Part shown: one piece after another, positions 11,346 to 19,233 of the stretch
Layout of the letters: every line of letters starts with the position of its first letter
Numbering within the stretch: position 1 is the first letter of the stretch
DNA from: Actinomycetota bacterium
GTDB taxonomy: Bacteria > Actinomycetota > Thermoleophilia > Gaiellales > Gaiellaceae
Length of the DNA: 64,000 nucleotides
Reading direction: 5' to 3'
NCBI GenBank assembly: GCA_003132665.1
Contig: PKYN01000017.1
Coordinates: forward strand, 25,996 to 89,995
Made by a program: the position numbers and the translations under genes
The notes under the pieces: generated by a model
Databases searched by the model: none
Told to the model about the DNA's origin: nothing
The model's input: the letters and a program-made list of their open reading frames with translations, nothing else

Positions 11346-11920
11346 CGGACGAGCTCAATCTCTCGAACCTATCTCCGGCCCAGTCGCGCAAGTCGCGCAA
11401 GCGGGTCGGCCGTGGCCAGGGCTCCGGCAAGGGGCGCTACTCGGGCCGCGGGCTCAAGGGGCAGAAATCCCGGGCCGGCTCGCACAAGATGCGCGCGGGC
11501 TTCGAGGGTGGCCAGATGCCTCTGGCCATGCGCCTTCCGAAGCTGCGCGGCTCGACGTCGAAAGACGCCATGCCTGTAGGCCCTTTCCGCACCGAGACGC
11601 AACCGGTCAACGTTCGCGATCTCGAGCGCTTTGACGCCGGAAGCGATGTGACTCCCGAGCTGCTGCTCGCTCAGGGGCTCGTCTCGAACAACCGCGTCGA
11701 CATCAAGGTGCTGGGTGACGGCGAGCTGACGAAAAAGCTGACCGTCACGGCGCACCGCTTCTCGACCGGCGCCAGGGTGAAGATCGAGAAGGCGGGCGGC
11801 AAGGTTGTGTGCCTGCGCGAGTCGGTCGCCAAGGCCGCGCCCAAGAAGCGCAAGGCGAAGTCTGCGGCGAGCGAAGAGGAAGCTCCGGCCGAAGCTCCGG
11901 TCGCCGAGCCGAAGGAATAA
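11342..11920 (+). CDS. rplO: 50S ribosomal protein L15 with charged C-terminal tail
   Basis: L15 is an assembly protein. The core is residues 1 to about 158, with the glycine/arginine-rich N-terminal arm (RKRVGRGQGSGKGRYSGRG) and the signature near VRDLERFD and VVCLRESVAKAAPKK. The last 30 residues are a short Lys/Ala then Glu/Ala/Pro tail. Total length is 192, against about 145-150 usually. It is followed by secY after 9 nt. Confidence 0.96.
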   Translation: MTDELNLSNLSPAQSRKSRKRVGRGQGSGKGRYSGRGLKGQKSRAGSHKMRAGFEGGQMPLAMRLPKLRGSTSKDAMPVGPFRTETQPVNVRDLERFDAGSDVTPELLLAQGLVSNNRVDIKVLGDGELTKKLTVTAHRFSTGARVKIEKAGGKVVCLRESVAKAAPKKRKAKSAASEEEAPAEAPVAEPKE

Positions 11921-11929
11921 CGAGGACGC

Positions 11930-13183
11930 ATGCTCTCCTGGCTCGCCAACGCCTGGAAGATTCGTGAGCTTCGCAAGCGCGTCATCTTCACTGCGTTCGT
12001 CCTGGCGCTCTACCGGCTTGGTTGCTGGATGCCGGCCCCCGGCGTCGACTCGGTCAAGATCAAGGAAGCCTTCCAGAGCCAGGGCGGCACCGTTCTGAGC
12101 TTGCTCAACCTGTTCTCGGGCGGCGCGCTCTCCAAGTTCTCGCTCTTCGCGCTCGGGATCATGCCCTACATCACGGCCTCGATCATCATGCAGCTCATGA
12201 CCGCGGCCGTTCCCCAGCTCGAGCGGATCCAGAAAGAGGGCGAGTCCGGGCAGGCGAAGATCACCCAGTACACGCGCTATTTCACGCTGGGACTCTCCTT
12301 CATCCAGGCGATCGGCTGGACATACCTGTTCCATCGCCAAGGCGTCCTGCCCGGGAATGGGGGCCGCTTCATGTTGATCATCCTCACGCTCACAGCCGGT
12401 TCGATGCTGTTGATGTGGATGGGCGAGCTGATCACGAAACGAGGCGTGGGTAACGGCATCTCGCTGCTCGTGTTCGCGTCGATCATCTCCGGTCTTTACG
12501 GCGGCCTTACGGTCTGGATCAACGGCAACTCAACCGAGCGCCTCTTCTTTCCGATCCTCGTGATTCTTGTCATCGTGGCTGTCGTATTCGTCCAGGAAGG
12601 CCAGCGAAAGATTCCCATCCAGTACGCGAAGCGCGTGGTGGGTCGCCGCATGACGAGCGGCGGTTCGACCTATATGCCGTTGCGCGTGATCATGGCCGGC
12701 GTAATCCCGGTCATCTTCGCGGCGGCGATCATGTCCTTCCCGCCCACGATCGCGCTCTTCTTCCCGAACACGCAGCATTTCATCAACTTGCACTTCAGGC
12801 CGACGGGCAACCTCTATATCACCCTCGAGGCGCTGCTCATCATCGGCTTCACGTTCTTCTATACGGCCGTTCAGTTCAACCCGCTTGATCAGGCCGACAA
12901 CCTGCGCAAGAACGGTGGCTACGTCCCCGGTATCCGGCCAGGGCCGCCGACCGCGCAGTACTTCGACCGCGTGATGACGCGTCTGACCTTGCCTGGCTCG
13001 CTCTTCCTGGCGCTGATTGCGATCTTCCCCGTGTTCGTGATCAAGTACGCGGGCTTTTCGCACGCGAGCAGCCGAGCTCTCGGCGGAACCTCGATCCTGA
13101 TCGTCGTCGGCGTCGCGCTCGACACGATGCGCCAGATGGAATCGCAGATGATGGCGCGCTCCTACGAAGGGTTCTTGAAGTGA
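11930..13183 (+). CDS. secY: Protein translocase subunit SecY
   Basis: SecY is the channel of the Sec translocon in the cytoplasmic membrane. It has 417 residues with about ten hydrophobic segments. Signatures present are LNLFSGGALSKFSLFALGIMPYITASIIMQL (second membrane region and plug) and the cytosolic loop with QEGQRKIPIQYAKRVVGRR. The C-terminus ends in QMMARSYEGFLK. The adk start overlaps its stop by 4 nt. Confidence 0.97.
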   Translation: MLSWLANAWKIRELRKRVIFTAFVLALYRLGCWMPAPGVDSVKIKEAFQSQGGTVLSLLNLFSGGALSKFSLFALGIMPYITASIIMQLMTAAVPQLERIQKEGESGQAKITQYTRYFTLGLSFIQAIGWTYLFHRQGVLPGNGGRFMLIILTLTAGSMLLMWMGELITKRGVGNGISLLVFASIISGLYGGLTVWINGNSTERLFFPILVILVIVAVVFVQEGQRKIPIQYAKRVVGRRMTSGGSTYMPLRVIMAGVIPVIFAAAIMSFPPTIALFFPNTQHFINLHFRPTGNLYITLEALLIIGFTFFYTAVQFNPLDQADNLRKNGGYVPGIRPGPPTAQYFDRVMTRLTLPGSLFLALIAIFPVFVIKYAGFSHASSRALGGTSILIVVGVALDTMRQMESQMMARSYEGFLK

Positions 13184-13758
13184 GCGAGCTGAGCATCGTG
13201 ATGCTGGGCGCCCCGGGCGCCGGCAAGGGAACGCAGGCGGTGCGCATCGCTGAGACGCACGGAGTTCCGCACATCTCGACCGGTGAGATGCTGCGCGGCG
13301 CGATCGCCGCCGGCTCGGAACTGGGCCGGAAGGTGAAGGAGATCGTCGAAAGCGGGGCACTCGTTCCCGACGAGCTGGTCGTCGAGGTCATCCGCGAGCG
13401 GCTGTCTCAGCCCGACGCCCAAAACGGCTTCGTCCTGGACGGCTTTCCGCGCACGATCGGCCAGGCCGAGGCGCTCGACGCGCTCTTGGCCGAGCTCGGT
13501 CGTCCGCTGGAGATCGTGCTCGAGCTAGAGCTGGCGGAGGAGACTGCGGTGGAGCGCATGCTCGGTCGCGCTGCGGAGCAGGGCCGCGCCGACGACACGC
13601 CTGAGGTGATCAAGAATCGGTTCGAGGTCTATCGCCGCCAAACAGAACCGCTCTCCAACTACTATCGCAGCACGGGGATCCTCGTCGCCATCGATTCCTC
13701 GCCCGGTATGGACGAGGTGTTTGCCGAGATCGAGCGCGTGCTCGCCACCCTTCAATGA
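13180..13758 (+). CDS. adk: Adenylate kinase, short-lid type
   Basis: It catalyses ATP + AMP to 2 ADP in the cytosol. It has 192 residues and a GTG start. The P-loop GAPGAGKGT is at about residues 8-16, the AMP-binding DGFPRT near 87-92 and the lid arginine region GRADDTPEVIKNRF near 131-144. The long zinc-type LID insertion is missing, so this is the short form common in Actinomycetota. It overlaps both secY and map. Confidence 0.97.
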   Translation: MSELSIVMLGAPGAGKGTQAVRIAETHGVPHISTGEMLRGAIAAGSELGRKVKEIVESGALVPDELVVEVIRERLSQPDAQNGFVLDGFPRTIGQAEALDALLAELGRPLEIVLELELAEETAVERMLGRAAEQGRADDTPEVIKNRFEVYRRQTEPLSNYYRSTGILVAIDSSPGMDEVFAEIERVLATLQ

Positions 13759-14543
13759 TCATTCGCAAGTCGCCGTCCGAGATCGAGCGGATGGCGAGGT
13801 CCGGTGCGCTTGTGGCGCGCACGCTCGCCGTAGTCGGAGCCGCGATTAGGCCGGGCGTGACGACCGCCGAGCTCGACGCATTGGCCGAGGAGTTCATTCG
13901 CTCGCAGGGCGCCGAGCCGACCTTCAAGGGCTACCGTGGCTATCCGGCCTCGATCTGCGCCTCGCCGAACTCCATGGTCGTGCATGGCATTCCGGGCGGC
14001 TACACCCTCGCCGAGGGGGACGTTCTCTCGGTTGACGTCGGCGCGACGCTGAATGGTTTCGTCGGCGACGGCGCCTTCACATTTCCGGTCGGAGAGATCG
14101 ATCCGGCAGCTCGCGAGCTGCTCGAGACGTGTCGCGCAGCACTTGCCGCGGGAGTGGAGCGAGCTCGGGCGGGAAGCAGGCTCAGCGACATCTCCCACGC
14201 GGTGCAGCAAACGACCGAGGCCGCGGGTTTCTCGGTCATTCGCACCCTCGTCGGTCACGGTGTCGGTCGAGCCATGCACGAAGATCCGCAGATTCCCAAC
14301 TTCGGTGAGTCTGGGCGCGGCCCGGAGCTGAAGGCGGGCATGACGCTGGCGATCGAGCCGATGATCACGGCCGGCTCGCCGGACGTATTCGTGCATGAGG
14401 ACGAGTGGTCGATCTCGAGCACCGACGGCTCGCTGGCTGCGCACTTCGAGCACTCGATTGCAGTCACCGAAGGCGGGCCGCTTGTCCTTACAACGGCGCC
14501 GGACGTCGATCTAGCCGCATTAGCTGGGCTTTCGGCGAGCTAA
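13755..14543 (+). CDS. map: Methionine aminopeptidase, type I
   Basis: It removes the initiator methionine from nascent proteins. It has 262 residues. The metal ligands of the pita-bread fold are visible: Asp in [17 protein letters not shown] (two aspartates), His in [13 protein letters not shown], Glu in IEPMI and Glu in TEGGPLVLT. No N-terminal zinc-finger extension. It ends the secY-adk-map run; a 127-nt spacer with a likely promoter precedes infA. Confidence 0.96.
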   Translation: MIIRKSPSEIERMARSGALVARTLAVVGAAIRPGVTTAELDALAEEFIRSQGAEPTFKGYRGYPASICASPNSMVVHGIPGGYTLAEGDVLSVDVGATLNGFVGDGAFTFPVGEIDPAARELLETCRAALAAGVERARAGSRLSDISHAVQQTTEAAGFSVIRTLVGHGVGRAMHEDPQIPNFGESGRGPELKAGMTLAIEPMITAGSPDVFVHEDEWSISSTDGSLAAHFEHSIAVTEGGPLVLTTAPDVDLAALAGLSAS

Positions 14544-14556
14544 AGCGGTCGAAGAG

Positions 14557-14585
14557 TGCGACGACGCGGCTGTAGCTGCTACGAT
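14557..14585 (+). promoter_or_regulatory. Candidate promoter for infA
   Basis: TGCGAC (14557-14562) and TACGAT (14580-14585) are 17 nt apart in the 127-nt map-infA spacer. The predicted transcript would have a leader of about 80 nt containing the palindrome at 14636-14657. The hexamers are only moderate matches, so this is tentative. Confidence 0.35.
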
Positions 14586-14635
14586 TGCCTGCCGCGGCGC
14601 TGCGCGTCCAAGTGCGCGCGCGTACCGCAGGTATC

Positions 14636-14657
14636 ACCGCGCTCAGCTGAGCGCGGT
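14636..14657. promoter_or_regulatory. 22-nt perfect palindrome ahead of infA
   Basis: ACCGCGCTCAG is followed directly by its exact reverse complement, with no loop, and then TTTCC. It ends 13 nt before the infA ATG, close to the ribosome site GAGAAGG. It could be a protein-binding operator or fold into a hairpin in the mRNA leader. Confidence 0.6.
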
Positions 14658-14670
14658 TTCCGTGAGAAGG

Positions 14671-14895
14671 ATGGCGAAGAGCGAAGAGAAAATCGAGGTC
14701 GAAGGCGAGGTCGTCGAAGCGCTTCCGAGCACGATGTTTCGGGTGCAAATAGATGGCGGCGGACACAGCGTGCTTGCGACCATCTCAGGAAAGATGCGTA
14801 AGCACTACATCCGAATCCTCCCCGGCGACAAGGTAAAGGTCGAGCTCTCGCCTTACGACCTGACACGCGGCCGGATCACCTACAGGCACAGGTAA
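14671..14895 (+). CDS. infA: Translation initiation factor IF-1
   Basis: IF-1 binds the A site of the 30S subunit during initiation. It has 74 residues of OB-fold. The family pattern [20 protein letters not shown] and [35 protein letters not shown] is complete. The ATG is preferred over a GTG three codons upstream because homologues start MAK. It is followed 5 nt later by rpmJ. Confidence 0.97.
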   Translation: MAKSEEKIEVEGEVVEALPSTMFRVQIDGGGHSVLATISGKMRKHYIRILPGDKVKVELSPYDLTRGRITYRHR

Positions 14896-14900
14896 AAAAT

Positions 14901-15014
14901 ATGAAAGTTCGTCCCTCCGTAAAACCGATCTGCGAGCGTTGCCGCGTCATCAAGCGCCACGGTGTCGTAATGGTGATTTGCTCCAATCCGCGCCACAAGC
15001 AGCGGCAAGGGTAA
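14901..15014 (+). CDS. rpmJ: 50S ribosomal protein L36, zinc-binding
   Basis: This is a very small gene of 37 residues. It begins [14 protein letters not shown] and ends NPRHKQRQG. The zinc ligands are Cys11, Cys14, Cys27 and His32. It lies 5 nt after infA and 12 nt before rpsM, its normal place. Confidence 0.96.
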   Translation: MKVRPSVKPICERCRVIKRHGVVMVICSNPRHKQRQG

Positions 15015-15026
15015 GGGGACCAGTCG

Positions 15027-15401
15027 ATGGCACGTATCGCCGGCGTTAACCTGCCGAATCAAAAGAGACTCGAAGTCGGGCTGACCTACATCTTCGGAGT
15101 CGGGCGCTCGACCTCGCTCAAGATCTGCACCGAGCTCGGCCTCTCGCCCGATACCAAGGTGCGCGACCTCACCGACGAGGAAGTCACCAAGCTTCGCAAC
15201 TACATCGACCAGAACCTCGAGGTCGAAGGCGACCTGCGGCGCGAGCGCCAGCAGGCAATCAAGCGCCTGATCGAGATCGCCTGTTACCGGGGTATCCGCC
15301 ACCGTCGCGGCCTGCCAGTGAACGGTCAGAGGACGAAAACGAACGCTCGCACTCGCAAAGGCCCGAAAAAGCTGATCGGTAAAGGCAAGAAGGGAAAATA
15401 G
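15027..15401 (+). CDS. rpsM: 30S ribosomal protein S13
   Basis: S13 contacts the P-site tRNA and L5. It has 124 residues. It begins [26 protein letters not shown] and has the C-terminal signature [34 protein letters not shown] provides the ribosome site. The rpsK start follows with no gap. Confidence 0.97.
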   Translation: MARIAGVNLPNQKRLEVGLTYIFGVGRSTSLKICTELGLSPDTKVRDLTDEEVTKLRNYIDQNLEVEGDLRRERQQAIKRLIEIACYRGIRHRRGLPVNGQRTKTNARTRKGPKKLIGKGKKGK

Positions 15402-15803
15402 TTGGCACCTCCGAGAAAACCGACGCGCGGTCGTACCCGCCGGCGTGTCAAGAAGAACATCGCAATTGGCCAGGCGCACATCAAGACGTCGTTCAACAAC
15501 ACGATCGTCGCGCTGACCGATCGCGAGGGCGCCGTTATCGTCTGGGAATCGGCCGGCTCGGCGGGCTTCAAGGGGTCGCGCAAGTCGACGCCGTTCGCCG
15601 CGCAGGTGACGGCCGACTCTGCGGCGCGGAAGGGCATGGAGCACGGATTGCAGAAGGTCGAGGTTTTCGTCAAGGGCCCTGGATCGGGTCGCGAGACGGC
15701 CATTCGCTCGCTTCAAGCCGCCGGGTTGGAGATTCTCTCAGTGAAAGACGTCACGCCGCAGGCTCATAACGGCGTCAGGCAAAAGAAACGGCGCAGGGTG
15801 TAA
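15402..15803 (+). CDS. rpsK: 30S ribosomal protein S11
   Basis: S11 lines the E-site platform. It has 133 residues from a TTG directly after the rpsM stop ([19 protein letters not shown]). The conserved [21 protein letters not shown] is present, as is the C-terminal [19 protein letters not shown]. The basic N-terminus is typical of actinobacterial S11. Confidence 0.97.
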   Translation: MAPPRKPTRGRTRRRVKKNIAIGQAHIKTSFNNTIVALTDREGAVIVWESAGSAGFKGSRKSTPFAAQVTADSAARKGMEHGLQKVEVFVKGPGSGRETAIRSLQAAGLEILSVKDVTPQAHNGVRQKKRRRV

Positions 15804-15809
15804 GCGGAT

Positions 15810-16430
15810 ATGGCACGGAACCTGGGACCAAAGTGCAAGCAGTGCCGCCGCGAGGGCCTCAAGCTCTTCCTCAAGGGAGAGCGTTGCCTGACCGAAAAGT
15901 GCGCCGTCGAGCGGCGCAGCTATCCGCCGGGCGAGCACGGGCGCGGTCGCATCAAGCAGAGCGAATATCTGCTGCAGCTGCGCGAGAAGCAGAAGGCACG
16001 CCGCTATTACGGCCTGCTCGAAAAGCAATTCCGTGGCTATTACCAGAAGGCCGCGCGCGGTTCGGGCATCACCGGCGAGACCCTGCTGCGCCTGCTCGAG
16101 ACCAGGCTCGACAACGTGGTTACGCGCCTCGGTTTCGCCTCTTCGCGCTCGCAGGCCCGCCAACTCGTTCGCCACGGGCACTTCCAGGTGAACGGGCGTC
16201 GCGTCAATATTCCCAGCTATCAGCTCAAGCCCGAGGACGTGATCATGATGAAGCCGGGCTCCGACGCCGAGCCGCTGATTCGCGACGCCACCGATCTCAC
16301 CGCCTCGGTGCCGGGCTGGATGCAGGCCGATCACGAAGGCCTGACGGGAACGATTCTGCGCTTGCCTGAGCGCGAGGAGATCGACACACAGGTGCAGGAG
16401 TCACTAATCGTCGAGCTCTATTCGAAGTAA
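15810..16430 (+). CDS. rpsD: 30S ribosomal protein S4, zinc-binding
   Basis: S4 starts 30S assembly and helps unwind mRNA at the entry site. It has 206 residues. The N-terminal zinc site has Cys9, Cys12, Cys26 and Cys31. The S4 RNA-binding signature is [38 protein letters not shown]. The position between rpsK and rpoA is standard. Confidence 0.97.
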   Translation: MARNLGPKCKQCRREGLKLFLKGERCLTEKCAVERRSYPPGEHGRGRIKQSEYLLQLREKQKARRYYGLLEKQFRGYYQKAARGSGITGETLLRLLETRLDNVVTRLGFASSRSQARQLVRHGHFQVNGRRVNIPSYQLKPEDVIMMKPGSDAEPLIRDATDLTASVPGWMQADHEGLTGTILRLPEREEIDTQVQESLIVELYSK

Positions 16431-16472
16431 CCGACCGGGACACGTTTTAGGGAGAGGGAAAGGAACGGCAAC

Positions 16473-17441
16473 TTGGCTACTCGCACGAGCCTCATGGAAT
16501 TTCAGGTTCCCAAGATCGTCCACGAGGAAGTGGACGAGCGCCGCGGCATCTTCGTGATCGAACCACTCGATCGCGGCTTCGGCTACACCTTCGGGAACTC
16601 ACTTCGGCGCGTGCTGCTCTCCTCGCTAGAGGGCGCCGCCGTCACCTCGGTGAAGATCGAGGGAGTCGCACACGAGTTCACAACCATCCCGGGAGTACGC
16701 GAGGACGTGACCGACATCGTCCTCAACCTGAAGAACCTGATCTGTCGCCTCTACGGCGACTCGCCCGAGATCGAAGTACGGCTCTCGAAGAAGGGGCCGG
16801 GCCCGGTTACGGCCGGCGATCTAGAGGCGCCCGCCGATCTCGAGCTGCTGAATCCGGAGCTGGAGATCGCTCATCTCTCGGATCGCGGCAAGCTCGAGCT
16901 GACGCTCACGATCGGCCGCGGCCGCGGCTACGTCCCGGCCGAGCTCAATCGCGGGCCCGAGCACACGATCGGAGTGATTCCGGTCGACTCGATCTTCTCA
17001 CCGGTTCGCCGCGTCGCCTATGACGTCGAGGCGGCTCGCGTCGGTCAGCGCACCGACTACGACAAGCTTCGCATCGATATCACCACCGACGGCTCGATCG
17101 ATCCACGCGAAGCGGTAGCGCAAGGGGCCGAGATCCTCATCCGCCAGCTCGCCATCTTCACCGACGTGGAGAAGATCGAGGGGCTGACCCAGGTGGCCGC
17201 CGCCGAGATAACGCCAGAGGCAACGGTTGCCCACGGCATGGAGAACTTCCCGATCGAAGAGCTCGAGCTGGGCGTTCGCTCCTACAACTGCCTCAAGCGC
17301 GTCGGCATCGAGACCATCGGCGACCTCGTCACCAAGACAGAGATCGAGCTGGGAGCGATCCCGAACTTCGGCAAGAAGTCGATCGAAGAGGTCAAGGAGA
17401 CGCTTGCGGCTCATGGCCTGAACCTGCGCGGCGAGGACTAG
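16473..17441 (+). CDS. rpoA: RNA polymerase alpha subunit
   Basis: Alpha forms the dimer that nucleates core RNA polymerase assembly. It has 322 residues from a TTG preceded by GGAAAGGAACGGCAAC; an ATG seven codons later is the alternative. The N-terminal domain has GFGYTFGNSLRRVLLSSLEGAAVTSVKIEGV near residues 35-65. The C-terminal domain carries the DNA-binding helix region YNCLKRVGIETIGDLVTKTE and LGAIPNFGKKSIEEVKE. Confidence 0.97.
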   Translation: MATRTSLMEFQVPKIVHEEVDERRGIFVIEPLDRGFGYTFGNSLRRVLLSSLEGAAVTSVKIEGVAHEFTTIPGVREDVTDIVLNLKNLICRLYGDSPEIEVRLSKKGPGPVTAGDLEAPADLELLNPELEIAHLSDRGKLELTLTIGRGRGYVPAELNRGPEHTIGVIPVDSIFSPVRRVAYDVEAARVGQRTDYDKLRIDITTDGSIDPREAVAQGAEILIRQLAIFTDVEKIEGLTQVAAAEITPEATVAHGMENFPIEELELGVRSYNCLKRVGIETIGDLVTKTEIELGAIPNFGKKSIEEVKETLAAHGLNLRGED

Positions 17442-17454
17442 AGGTTTCGGGACG

Positions 17455-17829
17455 ATGCGGCATCAGCACAAAGGCAAGAAGCTCGGACGCGACTCTGCGC
17501 ACAGGCACGCCCTCTACGCGAACCTGGCGTGCGCGCTGATCGAGCACGGGCGCATCAAGACGACCGAGGCTAAGGCCAAGGCCGTCAAGCCGTTCGCCGA
17601 GCAGATGATCACGCTCGGCCGGCGAGGCGACCTGGCCGCTCGTAGGCTAGCCATCTCGAAGCTGCGCTCGGTCGACGTCGTGCACATCCTCTTCACCGAG
17701 GTAGCGCCTCGTTTCGTCGATCGGCCCGGCGGCTACTCGCGCATCGTCAAGATCGGCCCTCGCTCGGGCGACGCCGCCGAGATGGTCTATCTCGAGCTCG
17801 TCGACTACGTGCCCGGCTCGGCCGACTGA
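17455..17829 (+). CDS. rplQ: 50S ribosomal protein L17
   Basis: L17 has 124 residues and begins MRHQHKGKKLGRDSAHRHALYANLACALIEHGRIKTTEAKAKAVKPFAEQMITLGRRGD, the family signature. It is the last gene of the superoperon. In many bacteria truA follows, but here truA lies 10 kb away. No convincing terminator was seen in the 55 nt downstream. Confidence 0.97.
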   Translation: MRHQHKGKKLGRDSAHRHALYANLACALIEHGRIKTTEAKAKAVKPFAEQMITLGRRGDLAARRLAISKLRSVDVVHILFTEVAPRFVDRPGGYSRIVKIGPRSGDAAEMVYLELVDYVPGSAD

Positions 17830-17884
17830 GCCTCGGCGTCCCAGCTCGCTGAAGCGCCCTCGCTCCCGCGGCTAGGCTGTTCGC

Positions 17885-18214
17885 GTGCTCTTGCTAACCG
17901 CGATCGTGCTCGCAGTATTCGTTCTGCCGGCGCCCTGGAACGGGCTCGTGCTGGTTTTCGGGCTCGTCGGGGAGGCCGGCGAGGTGGTATTCGGAATCTG
18001 GTACTCGCGCCGCCGCCGGTCCGCCGCCGGCGCCGCGCAGATGATCGGCAGCACGGTAAGGGTGATCGAGCCCTGCCGTCCGCGCGGCCGCGTCAGCTTC
18101 AAGGGTGAGCGCTGGGATGCCGTCTGCTCCGAAGGAGCGGATGCCGGCGAGCGTGTGCGGATAGCGGCGATTGACCGGTCGACGCTGGTTGTCGAGCGAA
18201 TTGAGAACTCGTGA
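17885..18214 (+). CDS. NfeD-like small membrane protein
   Basis: It has 109 residues, starting at a GTG. One or two hydrophobic segments (residues 1-45) are followed by a basic loop (RRRRSAAG). Then comes a C-terminal domain with the NfeD pattern: IGSTVRVIEPCRPRGRVSFKGERWDAVCSEGADAGERVRIAAIDRSTLVVE. This OB-like fold is found in NfeD proteins that partner stomatin/flotillin-like membrane proteins; none is adjacent here. TAGGCT sits 6 nt before the start, suggesting a leaderless mRNA. The stop overlaps the next gene. Confidence 0.7.
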   Translation: MLLLTAIVLAVFVLPAPWNGLVLVFGLVGEAGEVVFGIWYSRRRRSAAGAAQMIGSTVRVIEPCRPRGRVSFKGERWDAVCSEGADAGERVRIAAIDRSTLVVERIENS

Positions 18215-18696
18215 TAGCGCGGGCCGAGGATCTGACGATCGGGCGCTTCCGAGAGAGCGATCTGAACGAAGTCTGCGAGCTCGTGCGGGAGACGATCGAC
18301 ACGAGCTACGCGGCGGTCTACCCGCCACGCGTGATCGAGTTCTTCCACCAATACCACGAGCGCGCCGTCGTGATCTCCGACGCGGCCTCCGGGCACACGG
18401 TCGTGGTGCATTCGGGCGGGAAACTGGTTGCGACAGGGACTCGTGCCGGGACAACGATCAGGCGGGTGTTCGTCCGCGCCGACCGGCAACGCCGCGGAAT
18501 CGGTCAGATGGTGATGGCGGAGCTCGAAACCGCCGCGCTCGCAGCGGGAATCGAGCGGCTTGACCTGAGCGCCTCGCTGCCGGCGAAGGAGCTCTATCTG
18601 CGCCTCGGCTACGAGGTCGTCTCGGAGGAGGATTACGAGGTCTCTCCCGGCCAGCATCTCGAGTACTACGAGATGGCGAAAGAGCTTCGGCGCTAA
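18211..18696 (+). CDS. GNAT family N-acetyltransferase
   Basis: It has 161 residues, with a GTG start overlapping the preceding gene by 4 nt. The acetyl-CoA binding motif A appears as VFVRADRQRRGIGQMVMAELETAALAAG near residues 88-115 (R-x-x-G-x-G type). Then come LDLSASLPAKELYLRLGYEVVSEEDYEV and a final beta strand. The substrate cannot be told from sequence. Coupling with an NfeD-like gene does not suggest a clear pathway. Confidence 0.85.
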   Translation: MIARAEDLTIGRFRESDLNEVCELVRETIDTSYAAVYPPRVIEFFHQYHERAVVISDAASGHTVVVHSGGKLVATGTRAGTTIRRVFVRADRQRRGIGQMVMAELETAALAAGIERLDLSASLPAKELYLRLGYEVVSEEDYEVSPGQHLEYYEMAKELRR

Positions 18697-18711
18697 AGAA
18701 AAGGCCTGTGC

Positions 18712-19233
18712 TTGCCCTCTCTCAGGCGTATGGACAGGCAGACACGGACGATCGAGGACGTCTATCGGCGCCGCTACCAGAGCTTTCGCGGCGCACTGGC
18801 AGGCATCGTCGGCAGCTACGAGCTCGCCCATGACGTGGTGCAGGAGAGCTTCGCTCGAGCGCTGAAGAGCCGGGCCGATTTTCGAGGAGACGGACCGCTC
18901 GAGGCCTGGATCTGGAAGATCGCCCTGCGAGTCGCGTTCGAGATGCGCGGGCAGGCGAGCCAGGTTGAGCTAGTCGACGCGTTCGAGCCCGAGCTACCGC
19001 AGCCCGAGCGAGACGAGGGGCTGGCGGCGGTGCTCGAGGAGTTGTCTCCGCGCCGGAGGCTGGTGGTCTTCCTCCGCTACGTCGCCGATCTCGACTATCG
19101 CGAGATCGCCCGTGTCTGCGAGATAAGCGAGGGAACGGTGGCCGCGACGCTGGCGCAGGCGAAGGCCGCGCTGGCCGCGTCGCTCGACTGCTCGAATCCG
19201 GAACCGTGCGAGTTGCGAGAGGCGGCGGAGTGA
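18712..19233 (+). CDS. ECF-type RNA polymerase sigma factor
   Basis: It has 173 residues from a TTG preceded by AAAAGG; an ATG six codons later is the other candidate. Region 2 spans about 20-80 (YRRRYQSFRGALAGIVGSYELAHDVVQESFARAL, then EAWIWKIALRVAFE). Region 4 spans about 110-160 (LSPRRRLVVFLRYVADLDYREIARVCEISEGTVAATLAQAKAAL). This is the two-domain layout of extracytoplasmic-function sigma factors. The stop shares a base with the next ATG, so the following membrane protein is probably its regulator or partner. Confidence 0.9.
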   Translation: MPSLRRMDRQTRTIEDVYRRRYQSFRGALAGIVGSYELAHDVVQESFARALKSRADFRGDGPLEAWIWKIALRVAFEMRGQASQVELVDAFEPELPQPERDEGLAAVLEELSPRRRLVVFLRYVADLDYREIARVCEISEGTVAATLAQAKAALAASLDCSNPEPCELREAAE

